Notes: generated by a model from the letters alone, not told the origin. Counted from the first letter of the stretch, positions 37,885 to 47,716 are shown. The stretch is DNA of 64,000 nucleotides from Chloroflexota bacterium (GCA_016191435.1 JACPOQ010000028.1:177155-241154); one strand, 5' to 3'. A program made the numbers and translations.

Positions 37885-39177
37885 TCATGGCGTCCCGAGG
37901 CGCTCTTCCATCCATGGCACGATCATGTCGATGATGCGGTCGCGCGGGTCCGCCAGCTTGCGTCCTTCTTCGCCGACCGGGTGCAGGTAGTGGTCGGCCC
38001 ACGGGAGGATCCGCAGCTGCTTGTCCGCCGCGGCGCACTTCTCCAGGATCTCCTCCTGCTCCGAGGGGTAGATATCGCAGTCGCCGTCCGCGTAGACGAT
38101 CAGCGACGGGATCATCACGTGCTGGATCGTGTCCGGGAGGTCGGCCTGGCTGCTGAGCCCGCTCCAGGTGCTCAGCCACGCGGCCGGCGTCATCAGCCGC
38201 GCGAGCCCGCCCGGTCCGTAGTTCCCGATGATCGGGTCGCCGGGCGAGAAGATGCTCCCGAGTGGGCGCCGGCTGGGGTCGATCGCCGGGTCCAGATACG
38301 CCGGGTTCGCCAGCGTCCGGTAGATGACTATGTACCGGCCCAGCCAGCGCTGCCGCGCAATCAGCGAACGTGTGCCGGCATCGAGCGAGGCGTAGCCCGG
38401 GTCCCGGTAGCGACCGCGAAAGTACTCCTGCTCCGCGATCCACTCGCGCGCGATCATGTCGAGCCGGTGGTTGCGCTCGCGCTGGCGCCGGCGGTACTCC
38501 GCAAGCCATGCCTTGTCGTACGAGCTTGGTCCGGGCCAGCCGGCGTAGCCGTTCGCCGGGTTGTACATGTCCCAGTCCGGGTCGCAGCTCGTCGGGTCCG
38601 TCTCGTTCGTGACGCTCGGGTCCAGCACGTTGAGCATGAAGCGGCCCTCGCCGAGGTGCGCCGCGGTGGCGATATAGAGGTCGCCTTCCGGCATCACTTC
38701 GTCGACAAGGTTTACCGGGTCGCCGCCCGGGGCCTGCGTCAGCCGGTCGTGGGGCTTGCGGCTCGCCTGGGACTGGTAGAAGGCCAGCAGCGAGCCGCCG
38801 CCGCTGTTCCCCAGCAGCACGATGCGCTCGAATCCCGCTTCCTTCAGGTAGCGCATGCCGGCCGCGATGTCGAACAGCAGCCGCTCGTGGATCATGTGCG
38901 TGTCGTTGTTGAGGTAGCGGCTGTCGTGCGTGAAGACGGCATAGCCACGTGCCGTCAGGCCCGGCACCACGTAGTGCCGCGAAAACTCGCCCCGCGGATG
39001 CATCAGGTACACGCACGTCTTCGGGTCCGCGCCGGCCGCGCGGTAGAGGATGCCGAAGCTCGCGGCGGTATCGGTCGCCTCCAGGTAGATGACCTCGCGC
39101 CGCACCGATGGGTCGAGGTGTGTGAAGGCGAACGGCAGGCGGCGGACGCGCTCGCGCTCTTCGAAGATCTGCGTCAT
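37885..39177 (-). CDS. Alpha/beta hydrolase
   Basis: 430 residues. The nucleophile elbow is GNSGGGS (GxSxG), preceded by an HPRGEFSRHYV oxyanion-type strand, with a late aspartate in VYADGDCDIYP and histidine in WADHYLHPVG as the likely triad. A long helical insert of about 150 residues forms a lid. Similar to large uncharacterised serine hydrolases of the esterase/peptidase type; the substrate cannot be read. GGAG lies 8 bases ahead of ATG 39177. Monocistronic. Confidence 0.85.
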   Translation of the reverse strand: MTQIFEERERVRRLPFAFTHLDPSVRREVIYLEATDTAASFGILYRAAGADPKTCVYLMHPRGEFSRHYVVPGLTARGYAVFTHDSRYLNNDTHMIHERLLFDIAAGMRYLKEAGFERIVLLGNSGGGSLLAFYQSQASRKPHDRLTQAPGGDPVNLVDEVMPEGDLYIATAAHLGEGRFMLNVLDPSVTNETDPTSCDPDWDMYNPANGYAGWPGPSSYDKAWLAEYRRRQRERNHRLDMIAREWIAEQEYFRGRYRDPGYASLDAGTRSLIARQRWLGRYIVIYRTLANPAYLDPAIDPSRRPLGSIFSPGDPIIGNYGPGGLARLMTPAAWLSTWSGLSSQADLPDTIQHVMIPSLIVYADGDCDIYPSEQEEILEKCAAADKQLRILPWADHYLHPVGEEGRKLADPRDRIIDMIVPWMEERLGTP

Positions 39178-39558
39178 GGGTTAGCTCCGGGGCGAGTAAA
39201 GTCGCCGCGGCGACACTCTGGCATTCGCGGCAGGGTCGCGCAATGTCGGCCGGCTCAGCGACGCTGGCGCGATCAAGTGGGACTCCTCTGGGCCGGAAAA
39301 GACCGCGCGAAGCACCGCGCCCGCCCTCGAATAGGGCGAGGTCTCCCGCCGGGCGCCGCCACCGCGCCGCGAGTGAACCCGCCCACGCACAACGGCGAGC
39401 GGCTCCCCCCGCGACCGTGCCCCGCGCATCACCGTTTCCTTGACGCCCGGTGTAATGTCCCATCCTGGGGCGAGTCAGGTTTCGTCCCCCCGGGTCGCAC
39501 GCCGCGCGTGAGACGGGAGGGCGGGGCGTGTGGCAAGTGAATCTGGTGAGGTGCGCCC
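39178..39558. other. Divergent intergenic region, hydrolase to acetyltransferase
   Basis: 381 bases with no gene I can support on either strand. It must hold the two divergent promoters. A TTGACG occurs at about 39439 but with no -10 element at the right distance. Confidence 0.55.
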
Positions 39559-39984
39559 GTGGAATCCAGCACGACCGTCAAGATTCGAGCCGCTGAGAAT
39601 GCGGACCGGGAGCAGGTGCAGGAGCTTTGGGCGGCCTGTGGCCTGAGTCAAGCCAGCGAAAGCGAATGGGGTTCGCTGCTCGGCCGGGAAACGTCCGCGA
39701 TGCTCCTGGCCGCGGATGGCGACGAAATCGTGGGCTCGGCCATCGCTTCGTTCGATGGCTGGAGGGCCTACATCTACCACGTCGCCGTGGCCGAAGAACA
39801 TCGCCGCCGCGGGATCGCGTTTGATCTCCTGGCAACGGCGGAGGAATACCTGTTGGGCGCCGGCGCCAGGCACGTATACGTGATGGTGAATCAAGAGAAC
39901 ACCGAGGGCCTTGCCCTGGTCGGATCGCAGGGCTACCTGCCCGAGGGGGAAATCGTCCTGGTGAAACCGCTGGCCGCCCGATAG
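39559..39984 (+). CDS. GNAT-family N-acetyltransferase
   Basis: 141 residues. The acetyl-CoA binding motif A reads VAEEHRRRGIAFDLLATAE and the following strand is ARHVYVMVNQENTEGLALVGSQGY, standard GNAT. The N-terminal KIRAAENADREQVQELW helix is also typical of the RimI-like group, so a protein N-terminal or small-molecule amine could be the substrate. Start is GTG 39559 with GAGGTG 5 bases upstream. Stands alone. Confidence 0.9.
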   Translation: MESSTTVKIRAAENADREQVQELWAACGLSQASESEWGSLLGRETSAMLLAADGDEIVGSAIASFDGWRAYIYHVAVAEEHRRRGIAFDLLATAEEYLLGAGARHVYVMVNQENTEGLALVGSQGYLPEGEIVLVKPLAAR

Positions 39985-40273
39985 GCAACCCCGGGCCTTG
40001 GGACTCCGGCGAAGAAGCTCGTCGCTGGATTGCGGGCGCCCGGCGGTCAGACATCGTGGTGGTGCGATGGCGTCCCGCGACGAACCTTCTGCGGCGCGAC
40101 AAGCCGCCGTTCCCGCCAAAAGGTGGAGAGCACGCGCCGCGTTTCGGAGCCGGAGGGGGCTTGGCGCCTTGCGTTTCGCCCTTCGAGGCGTAGCTTAGTA
40201 CCTGGTGTCATCGAGGACATCAGCCAGGACGGCGAATCGCCTACGGGCCCGTTTCCGTCGAAGGAGGTCTGTC

Positions 40274-40516
40274 ATGGGAGTCTTGAGCAGGTTTAAAGGG
40301 CGGAAGAACGAGCCAGAGATAGTGACCGGCGAGGAGTTGCCGTGCCCCCACGTTGTCCTCGCGCCAAAGTGGGATGACGCGGCGGATATGGGGATAGAAA
40401 GCAAGGCTTCACGGTGGCTCTGCGGAGCCTGCGGCCAGCAGTTCACCCCTGCGGAGGCGCAGCAACTCCGGGAAACCGAAGCTACGCGTCTCAAGGAGAC
40501 TCTCGGACAAACGTAA
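40274..40516 (+). CDS. Small zinc-binding protein, 80 residues
   Basis: 80 residues. A CPHV motif near residue 24 and a CGACG motif near residue 50, separated by a short helix-forming stretch, can bind one zinc. The rest is charged and soluble. An excellent AGGAGGT lies 6 bases before ATG 40274, which fixes the start against the longer frame from 40205. Function unknown. Convergent with the dodecin gene. Confidence 0.75.
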   Translation: MGVLSRFKGRKNEPEIVTGEELPCPHVVLAPKWDDAADMGIESKASRWLCGACGQQFTPAEAQQLRETEATRLKETLGQT

Positions 40517-40538
40517 CGGCACGCATGGACAGGGACTG

Positions 40539-40769
40539 CTACGCGCCGGCGCCCGCGGGTTGCTCCTCATACTTGAACGAGAGCTTGATCTTGGCCCTGT
40601 AAAGCGTGACTTTGCCTCCCTCTACGTGCATGTCGAGTTGGACGACCTCGGCGATGCGCAGGTCGCGAAGCGAACCCGCTGCGCGCTCCACGGCGACCGA
40701 CGCCGCCTTCTCCCAGGACTCGGTGCTGACGCCAACCAGTTCGATGATCTTGTAGACGCTCTCAGCCAC
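40539..40769 (-). CDS. Dodecin-family flavin-binding protein
   Basis: 76 residues: YKIIELVGVSTESWEKAASV and LRDLRIAEVVQLDMHVEGG are the hallmark dodecin strands and helix. Dodecins assemble into hollow dodecamers that store flavins, or CoA in some groups. The C-terminal strand (YRAKIKLSFKYE) is typical, and the short PAGAGA tail is not conserved. A GAGGA RBS precedes ATG 40769. Confidence 0.93.
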   Translation of the reverse strand: MAESVYKIIELVGVSTESWEKAASVAVERAAGSLRDLRIAEVVQLDMHVEGGKVTLYRAKIKLSFKYEEQPAGAGA

Positions 40770-40932
40770 GATCGTCCTCCTTCAAAAGGTAGGTTTTGAC
40801 GCTACACCTGCTGTCAAGCAGCAGGATTCCGGGCCGGGTTGCGCCGCGTCCGCGAGCGAGCCCGTACGCGAGTTGCCCTGTGGAATACAATATTCGGTGG
40901 CTCACATCTCAACAGACCCCGGGGGTGCTCGG

Positions 40933-41118
40933 ATGTCTCAGGATCGTTACTGCCACAACTGCGGGAAGCACGTGCATTGCCGGGAGGAACAACAGCCGAT
41001 CGCGGAGACCACGCATTCAATGCGAAGGCTGTTCTGCCCCAGGTGCGGGAAGGAACTGGGCGCCGTGTACGACGCGGAGCTCGAAATCAAGCGGACTTTC
41101 CCGGCGCCACGGGCGTGA
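40933..41118 (+). CDS. Zinc-ribbon small protein, 61 residues
   Basis: 61 residues: MSQDRYCHNCGKHVHC and FCPRCGKELG give two CxxC knuckles 28 residues apart, a classic zinc ribbon. A GGGGGTG lies before ATG 40933. The frame is open to 40873, but the internal ATG gives the tidy ribbon. Function unknown; comparable to other solitary ribbons in the window. Confidence 0.65.
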   Translation: MSQDRYCHNCGKHVHCREEQQPIAETTHSMRRLFCPRCGKELGAVYDAELEIKRTFPAPRA

Positions 41119-41230
41119 TGCCGCCCGCTGATGCGGCGCCTCGCAGGGTTTGAGGTGCAGGCCTGGGACGTTCGCAACGCACGGCGATTTCGAGGCCGAT
41201 CCAGGCTCGCTCGCTGCGTTGCCATCGTTG

Positions 41231-41271
41231 CTCCCGCGTTGTACGCGACCTGGCGGGAGACTGGCTTTTTT
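41231..41271 (+). terminator. Possible terminator after the zinc-ribbon gene
   Basis: CTCCCGC (41231-41237) can pair with GCGGGAG (41253-41259), and an inner CGCG pair closes part of the loop; six T follow at 41266-41271. The gap between stem and T-run is six bases, longer than usual. Confidence 0.35.
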
Positions 41272-41291
41272 CGCTGGCGGATGCGCCTCCC

Positions 41292-42995
<1,704 letters not shown>

Positions 42996-43027
42996 TCATG
43001 GATTGGCGCAGGGCACTTTTCCCTGCC

Positions 43028-43064
43028 AAACAAAAACCTCCCGGCTGAAAAGCACTCGGGAGGT
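43028..43064 (-). terminator. leuA attenuator terminator
   Basis: Minus strand: ACCTCCCG, 13-base loop, CGGGAGGT, then TTTTTGTTT. An 8-bp intrinsic terminator located between the leader peptide and leuA, 36 bases upstream of the leuA ATG. Confidence 0.9.
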
Positions 43065-43071
43065 CAGGAGC

Positions 43072-43097
43072 GAGCACGGGCGAGAAAGCCCGTGCTC
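43072..43097 (-). promoter_or_regulatory. leuA leader pause/anti-structure hairpin
   Basis: Perfect 10-bp stem GAGCACGGGC / GCCCGTGCTC with a 6-base loop. Its 5' arm overlaps the stop codon of the leader peptide, so a ribosome finishing translation would cover it. This is the position of the pause or protector hairpin in amino acid attenuators. Confidence 0.75.
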
Positions 43098-43137
43098 AGG
43101 TAAGGAGGAGGAGGCTGGACAACGCGACGTTGCTCAT
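43096..43137 (-). CDS. leuL: Leucine leader peptide (13 residues)
   Basis: Encodes MSNVALSSLLLLT: five leucines, four of them consecutive (codons CTC CTC CTC CTT), directly before two hairpins and leuA. Ribosome stalling at these codons when leucyl-tRNA is scarce should prevent the terminator from forming. The predicted transcription start (about 43138) is at the ATG, so the leader would be translated as a leaderless mRNA; no Shine-Dalgarno is visible. Confidence 0.88.
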   Translation of the reverse strand: MSNVALSSLLLLT

Positions 43138-43144
43138 AGCAGCC

Positions 43145-43172
43145 AGTTTAGCGGACACGGATGGGACGTCAA
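43145..43172 (-). promoter_or_regulatory. leu operon promoter
   Basis: Minus strand TTGACG (43167-43172), 16-base spacer, TAAACT (43145-43150). Start predicted about 7 bases on, at the A of the leader ATG. Confidence 0.65.
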
Positions 43173-43195
43173 GCCGCGGTTGCCGGCCCGAAATA

Positions 43196-43214
43196 GTTGA
43201 CTAAAGTAGTCAAC
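43196..43214 (+). promoter_or_regulatory. Palindromic operator upstream of the SsuD-like gene
   Basis: GTTGACT, 5-base centre, AGTCAAC: a perfect 7-7 palindrome. Its left arm contains TTGACT, a likely -35 element, with TAAGGA 17 bases on as a poor -10. A repressor bound here would block the flavin monooxygenase gene 49 bases downstream. Confidence 0.55.
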
Positions 43215-43262
43215 ATCGCTAAGGATCGTCACACCTTCTCTCGCTGCCGGCGGAGTATTGCC

Positions 43263-44396
43263 ATGGCGCTCACCCTCCACTGGTTCCTTCCTACGAGCGG
43301 CGATAGCCGGACAGTCATGCCGTTCGGGCCGGACGGGCACCGGCGGCTGCCGACCATCGAGTACCTCGCTCAGGTCGCGCACGCCGCCGAGGACCTGGGC
43401 TTCACCGGCGTGCTGACGCCCACGGGCACGTGGTGCGAAGACGCATGGTTGGTGACTGCCGCCCTGATCCGCGAGACGAAGCGGCTCAAGTTCCTGGTCG
43501 CGTTCCGCCCGGGCGCCGTCACGCCGACGCTCGCAGCCCAGCAGGCGGCCGCCTTCCAGCGCATCTCGAACGGCCGGCTGCTGCTGAACATCGTGACCGG
43601 CGGCGACGAACCCGAGCAGCGCCGCTTCGGCGATTGGCTCGACCACGACCAGCGCTACGAGCGCACCGGCGAGTTTCTCGCGATCCTGCGCGGCGCGCTT
43701 TCGGGGACGCCATTCGATTTCACCGGCCGGCACTACAAGGTCGCGAGCGCGACCGTGAGCAAGGCCCCGGAGCCGCTTCCGCCGCTCTACTTTGGCGGCG
43801 CGTCCGATGCGGCCGGGAAGGTCGCGGCGCGGTACGTGGACGTATACCTGGCGTGGGGCGAGCCACCGGACATGGTCGCGCCGCGGCTCGACCGCATGCG
43901 CCAGTTGGCGGCGGACGAAGGGCGGACGCTGCGGTTCGGGATCCGCCTCCATACCATCACGCGCGACCGCGCCGAAGACGCCTGGGCCGAGACGGACCGC
44001 TTCCTGGCTGCGCTCGATACCGATGCCATGCAGCGTTCGCAGCGTTCGTTCGCGCGCAGCCAGTCGGTCGGCCAGCAGCGCATGATGGCGCTCCACGGCG
44101 GCTCGCCCGAGAACCTCGTGGTGTCCCCGAACCTGTGGGCCGGCATCGGCCTGGTACGTGGCGGGGCCGGCACCGCGCTCGTCGGAAGCCACGATGAGGT
44201 TGCGGACCGCATCGAGGAGTACCACGCCCTCGGCTTCGATGAGTTCATCCTCTCCGGGCACCCGCACATCGAAGAGGCGTACTGGTTTGGCGAGGGCGTG
44301 ATGCCCATCCTGCGCAAGCGCGGGCTGCTCGACGAGGCCGGCCAGACCTCGGCCGGTGACAGCGCCGGGTACTTCTTCTCCGCCGCGGGCCGGTAG
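43263..44396 (+). CDS. LLM-class flavin-dependent monooxygenase, SsuD-like
   Basis: 377 residues; bacterial-luciferase-like barrel. Closest by pattern to alkanesulfonate monooxygenase SsuD: HWFLPTSGDSRTVMPFG, LLNIVTGGDEPEQRRFGDWL, YFGGASDAAGKVAARYVDVY, and the terminal LSGHPHIEEAYWFGEGV. SsuD releases sulfite from C2-C10 sulfonates with FMNH2. No reductase or sulfonate transporter is adjacent, so substrate is not proven. ATG 43263 has GGAG 8 bases upstream. A second LLM enzyme lies at 63010. Confidence 0.9.
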   Translation: MALTLHWFLPTSGDSRTVMPFGPDGHRRLPTIEYLAQVAHAAEDLGFTGVLTPTGTWCEDAWLVTAALIRETKRLKFLVAFRPGAVTPTLAAQQAAAFQRISNGRLLLNIVTGGDEPEQRRFGDWLDHDQRYERTGEFLAILRGALSGTPFDFTGRHYKVASATVSKAPEPLPPLYFGGASDAAGKVAARYVDVYLAWGEPPDMVAPRLDRMRQLAADEGRTLRFGIRLHTITRDRAEDAWAETDRFLAALDTDAMQRSQRSFARSQSVGQQRMMALHGGSPENLVVSPNLWAGIGLVRGGAGTALVGSHDEVADRIEEYHALGFDEFILSGHPHIEEAYWFGEGVMPILRKRGLLDEAGQTSAGDSAGYFFSAAGR

Positions 44397-44529
44397 CGCG
44401 CCGCTCAGGCACGTCTCCCGCCGGTAAAGAGACGGCGGTGCGAATCCATCAGGGCCGGCGGCAGGCGTTGCCCGGGAGTCGGCGTTCGTGAACCATGGCT
44501 CCGAAGAGCCAGAGGGGTGTCACGCTCGC

Positions 44530-45444
44530 ATGTTGAACCGCCCGAATCGCGCGTTCGCCGCCGGTGGCGCTTTACTGCTCGCCGGGGCTGCGTTCGCGGC
44601 CATATCGATTGCCGCTGTGCGTGGCGGCGGGACGCCGGCGGCCACGCCCCTGGCCTCCGCGTCTGAGTCTACGCCAGCCCTTTCCTCCCTGTCCGCAACC
44701 GCCGGTGTCGGCGAGGGTCCGGCCGAGGTGGCCGTCGTCGCGCCTCCGCCGGACCTGGTTTCCGATGAACAGCGGGCGTCCCGCCAGGGCCGCTTCGCCA
44801 TGCCGCTCGCGGAATGGGACACCGTCAGCGACCGTTACGGCGCACCCCGCGCAGGTGGGCTGATCCACGGCGGCATCGACCTTGTGCTCGAAGCGCGCCC
44901 TGCATCGGTCGTGATGGCGGCCTGCGACGGCGCCGTCGAGACCGCGGGCTACTCGCCGGTCTACGGTAACCATGTGATCGTCGATTGTGGCGAGAGCTGG
45001 AGCACCCTTTACGCGCACATGAGGCAGGCCGACGTGAAGGCCGGGGCCGTCGTCGCGCGCGGCGATCGCCTCGGGCTGTCTGGCAGCACAGGGTACTCGA
45101 CCGGCGAGCACCTGCACTTCGAGGTCCGCTACCTTGGCGCGCCGGTGAACCCCGAGGACTACCTCGACTTCCAAATCGCGCCCGGGACGCCGCTCTCGAA
45201 TGGCCCGCTGGTTTTCGGCAACGCGGGAGCTGCAGGCCGGTCCGCATCGCCCACCGCCGGCGCGGACGGAGGCGCCGCCTCGCCGACCGAGCCCCCCACC
45301 GCGACGCCGACGCCGACCGCAACCCCCACGCCCACACCGACCGCAACCCCCACGCCCACACCGACACCGACGCCCACGCCCACGCCTACACGGAAACCGC
45401 CTCCGCCGACACCAGCCCCGACGAAACCGCCACCGCTGCGCTGA
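44530..45444 (+). CDS. M23 (LytM) metallopeptidase with Pro/Thr tail
   Basis: 304 residues. An N-terminal hydrophobic anchor or signal (about 8-30), a Ser/Thr/Ala-rich linker, then an M23 domain with a full zinc set: His113 and Asp117 in GGLIHGGIDL, His163 in YAHMRQ and HLHFEV (His194/His196). A degenerate lysine-free TPTPTP tail (about 265-304) follows, long enough to span the wall. Cleaves or senses peptidoglycan cross-links. I use ATG 44530; a GTG at 44488 would add 14 residues. It is the first gene of the surface locus. Confidence 0.88.
   Translation: MLNRPNRAFAAGGALLLAGAAFAAISIAAVRGGGTPAATPLASASESTPALSSLSATAGVGEGPAEVAVVAPPPDLVSDEQRASRQGRFAMPLAEWDTVSDRYGAPRAGGLIHGGIDLVLEARPASVVMAACDGAVETAGYSPVYGNHVIVDCGESWSTLYAHMRQADVKAGAVVARGDRLGLSGSTGYSTGEHLHFEVRYLGAPVNPEDYLDFQIAPGTPLSNGPLVFGNAGAAGRSASPTAGADGGAASPTEPPTATPTPTATPTPTPTATPTPTPTPTPTPTPTRKPPPPTPAPTKPPPLR
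45316..45363 (+). repeat. Tandem 24-base repeat in the Pro/Thr tail
   Basis: Two identical 24-base units starting ACCGCAACCC, inside a longer stretch of related Thr-Pro codons (45290-45400). It encodes the TPTPTP stalk of the M23 protein and is prone to length change. Confidence 0.8.
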
Positions 45445-45640
45445 ACGTTAAGGCACGCGATGCCTCGTCCAGCCGTAACAGGGCGGTCTCAAACGGGATA
45501 TCTTAATGATCGTTGCGGTTTCGTCGGGGCCGAACGTGAATGCGACATAAGTACAGAGGCAAGCGTCAACGGATGTCGCGTCAAGCGCCCTTACGGCGGT
45601 AAAGGAGGGGAATTGACGACTTCGCGTCACTGTCACGCGA

Positions 45641-45669
45641 TTGACACGCTGGGGGCTAATCCCTACATA
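45641..45669 (+). promoter_or_regulatory. Promoter of the SipW-type surface genes
   Basis: TTGACA (45641-45646), 17-base spacer, TACATA (45664-45669): a near-consensus housekeeping promoter, the best in the window. Start expected near 45676, giving a 350-base untranslated leader. Confidence 0.7.
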
Positions 45670-45675
45670 TAGCCG

Positions 45676-46025
45676 CATGCCATGCAGGAAAGCGTGGATA
45701 CCAAATCTAGACGGAAAGAGAAAGACCCCACGCGGCGGCTACCGCGCGGGGCCTGGTCGCAAGGGGAGTTGAGCCCAGCCTTGCACGCCTGATTCTACTA
45801 CGACGTAGACGGCGAGCATAAAGGTAACCGGCCACATTCGATGCCGGCGGTTATCAGCAGGTTCTTCCTTTGTGACCCGGAAAGGAGCGGCCAACCGGGT
45901 CAGCAAGCTCAGAGACACCCAGGGACTTGAATATCGCCGCCCCGGCGCGCCGCGAGCTCTCGCTCGCCGGTGGACGGGGCCTGAATTGCGTTGCCCTGCT
46001 GGGGGCGCAAAGGAGACAAGCTCAG
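45676..46025 (+). ncRNA. Long structured 5' leader of the surface-protein genes
   Basis: About 350 bases without a supported gene, between the promoter and the first SipW-type start. Inverted repeats: 45726-45751 (CCCCACGCGG/CCGCGCGGGG, one mismatch), 45823-45855 (GGTAACC/GGTTATC), 45874-45901 (GACCCGG/CCGGGTC), and further GC-rich pairs up to 46000. I could not match it to a known riboswitch class. The preceding stretch 45445-45640 shows no gene. Possible small frames (45677-45772) are unproven. Confidence 0.5.
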
Positions 46026-46943
46026 ATGCGCAAAGCATTTCGCCATACCGGCGTCCTGATGATGCTGTCCGTGGTCGCGCTCGGACTCATCGGCGCCGCC
46101 TACGCCCTCTGGTACGAGGACCTCACCCTTTCCGCGACTGTCAGCACGGGCACCCTTGATGCGGACCTGTCCATTCATGACCTCGACACGACTACCGCGA
46201 ACGCTGCGAATAACACGGGCCTGCCCGTGGTTGGACTACCGCCTGCTGGATTCCAGGGTGTCGCGAGTTATCTCGACGGTCCCAACCGAAATTTCGAGAA
46301 TGGCGCATCTGGATACGCCAACTTCACGAACACGAACTTCCCTGCTGGGAAGCCGCAGCCAACGTGCGCCGGTGGATTAAGCACGAACTCTAGTGCGGCC
46401 AACAACAATACCGGCAGCAACAATGTGCTCTCGCTCGCCATGGGTGGGCTCTTCCCGTACGCCGGTTGCGAGTATTCGATCGACCTGTCTAATATCGGGT
46501 CTGTTCCGGCGCACTTCTCCGTGACGCATCTACAGTTCTATACATGCACAGATGGCACGTATGCGACATGCACGCCCGGAGACGGTGCGAACGCGCCATG
46601 GTCCGTAGGGCTGGATCCGGCGAACGCGAATCAGCCTGCCTGTGCGGCCTGGCTTGGATATACGTTCGGGAAAGTAATCAGCTCGTCGAACGTTCTCCTC
46701 CATGACTTCAATGGCGGAACTGGCTTTAACACGCCCCTCCAAATCAAACTCGGACTGACCTCACCGTATCAGCCCGGAGCGACGTTGCAAGAGCCGGCAA
46801 ATGCCGCGCCATTGCAACTTCACCAGAACGAATCCGTCGTCTGCAACTTCAAGCTGATCCTCGATCAGAACGACACTGCGGAAGGTAAGTTCTACAAGTT
46901 CGAGGCGACATACAAGGCCTACCAGTGGAACGAGACCCCCTGA
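46026..46943 (+). CDS. SipW-dependent-type surface protein 1 (camelysin/TasA-like)
   Basis: 305 residues. The signal peptide runs to LIGAAYALWYEDLTL; A-Y-A-x-W-x-(E/D)-x-x is the form cut by SipW-type signal peptidases in TasA and camelysin, and ATVSTGTLDADL begins the mature beta domain. The body is Asn/Ser/Thr/Gly-rich with eight cysteines, jelly-roll-like segments and no catalytic motif. Probably a fibre or surface-layer component. AAAGGAG is 10 bases before ATG 46026. GC content is lower than neighbours. Paralogue of the next gene. Confidence 0.78.
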   Translation: MRKAFRHTGVLMMLSVVALGLIGAAYALWYEDLTLSATVSTGTLDADLSIHDLDTTTANAANNTGLPVVGLPPAGFQGVASYLDGPNRNFENGASGYANFTNTNFPAGKPQPTCAGGLSTNSSAANNNTGSNNVLSLAMGGLFPYAGCEYSIDLSNIGSVPAHFSVTHLQFYTCTDGTYATCTPGDGANAPWSVGLDPANANQPACAAWLGYTFGKVISSSNVLLHDFNGGTGFNTPLQIKLGLTSPYQPGATLQEPANAAPLQLHQNESVVCNFKLILDQNDTAEGKFYKFEATYKAYQWNETP

Positions 46944-46976
46944 GGGTTCTATTGGCGCCTCGATAGGTTTTCCATC

Positions 46977-47010
46977 TCCCCCTCCCGGCCCATACGGGCC
47001 GGGAGGGGGA
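46977..47010 (+). terminator. 15-bp hairpin between the two SipW-type genes
   Basis: Perfect stem: TCCCCCTCCCGGCCC on one side, its complement on the other, with a 4-base loop (ATAC). No T-run follows. Either a partial terminator or, as in operons with unequal product ratios, an RNA stabiliser at the 3' end of gene 1. Confidence 0.6.
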
Positions 47011-47032
47011 CAACAAGAAATGGCGGAATAGC

Positions 47033-47716
47033 GTGAAAGGTCTCGGCAAACGGGCAAGCTTCCTCGCGATGGCGGCGGTCGTGGCGATCGCGTTGCTCGG
47101 CTCCGCCTACACGCTCTGGTTCGAGGACCTCACGCTCGCCGCGAACGTCAGCACCGGCACGCTCGACGCCCAGATCGTCTGCGGGCCGCCGGTAGACAAC
47201 GAGAACCCCTTCTGGTTTCCGTTTGGCGTCCCGTACGCCAACTATCCCCCGGCGAACCCCCTCAAGGACGTGGCCACCGGCCCCACGAGCGCGCCCAACG
47301 GCCCGCACGAATGGCTGCTCACGGTGGGGAACACCTACCCGGGTTACATGGCCGGCTGCGAGCTCCACGCGTACAACACCGGCACGGTGCCCTGGCACCT
47401 CGAGGCGGAACAGATCGTGATCACCGGCACGGATGGCACGAGCATCACCGCCGACTGCTCGGGTTCATTCAACAGCACCTGCACGGCGGGCTCGCTCGGC
47501 ATCGGCACCAACACCAGCGGCGACCCCGTGTACGTCCAGATGAAGAACTACGAGGGCTGCCAGGTCCACGCGCCCGATGACTTGAACATGTCCATCTTTG
47601 TGGGCGTGAACCAGATCGCCAAAGAGAACACCACCTACACCATCCGGCTGAAATTCCGGCTGAACCAGTGGAACGAAAGCGAGTGGCTCGGATGCGGCCA
47701 GAAGAAGCCCGTCTAA
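47033..47716 (+). CDS. SipW-dependent-type surface protein 2 (camelysin/TasA-like)
   Basis: 227 residues. It shares with protein 1 the leader and first strand: LLGSAYTLWFEDLTL, then AANVSTGTLDAQIVCG, and a C-terminal IRLKFRLNQWNES like protein 1's EATYKAYQWNE. Six cysteines are present. Start is GTG 47033 after a modest GGCGG. The middle has diverged in length by about 80 residues. It lies 40 bases upstream of the signal peptidase, its probable processing enzyme. Confidence 0.78.
   Translation: MKGLGKRASFLAMAAVVAIALLGSAYTLWFEDLTLAANVSTGTLDAQIVCGPPVDNENPFWFPFGVPYANYPPANPLKDVATGPTSAPNGPHEWLLTVGNTYPGYMAGCELHAYNTGTVPWHLEAEQIVITGTDGTSITADCSGSFNSTCTAGSLGIGTNTSGDPVYVQMKNYEGCQVHAPDDLNMSIFVGVNQIAKENTTYTIRLKFRLNQWNESEWLGCGQKKPV

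Noticed and set aside
44397..44529. Possible riboswitch upstream of the M23 gene
   Set aside because: GGTGCGAATCC and GCCCGGGAG-like pieces recall cobalamin or c-di-AMP riboswitch fragments, but the conserved partners and the closing stems are missing. Only short inverted repeats remain.
45460..45672. 70-codon frame before the surface-gene promoter
   Set aside because: No RBS, no domain, and the promoter lies inside it.
45726..45751. Minus-strand intrinsic terminator (hairpin then TCTTTCTCTTT)
   Set aside because: The hairpin is real, but no supported minus-strand gene lies upstream of it; I treat it as part of the plus-strand leader.
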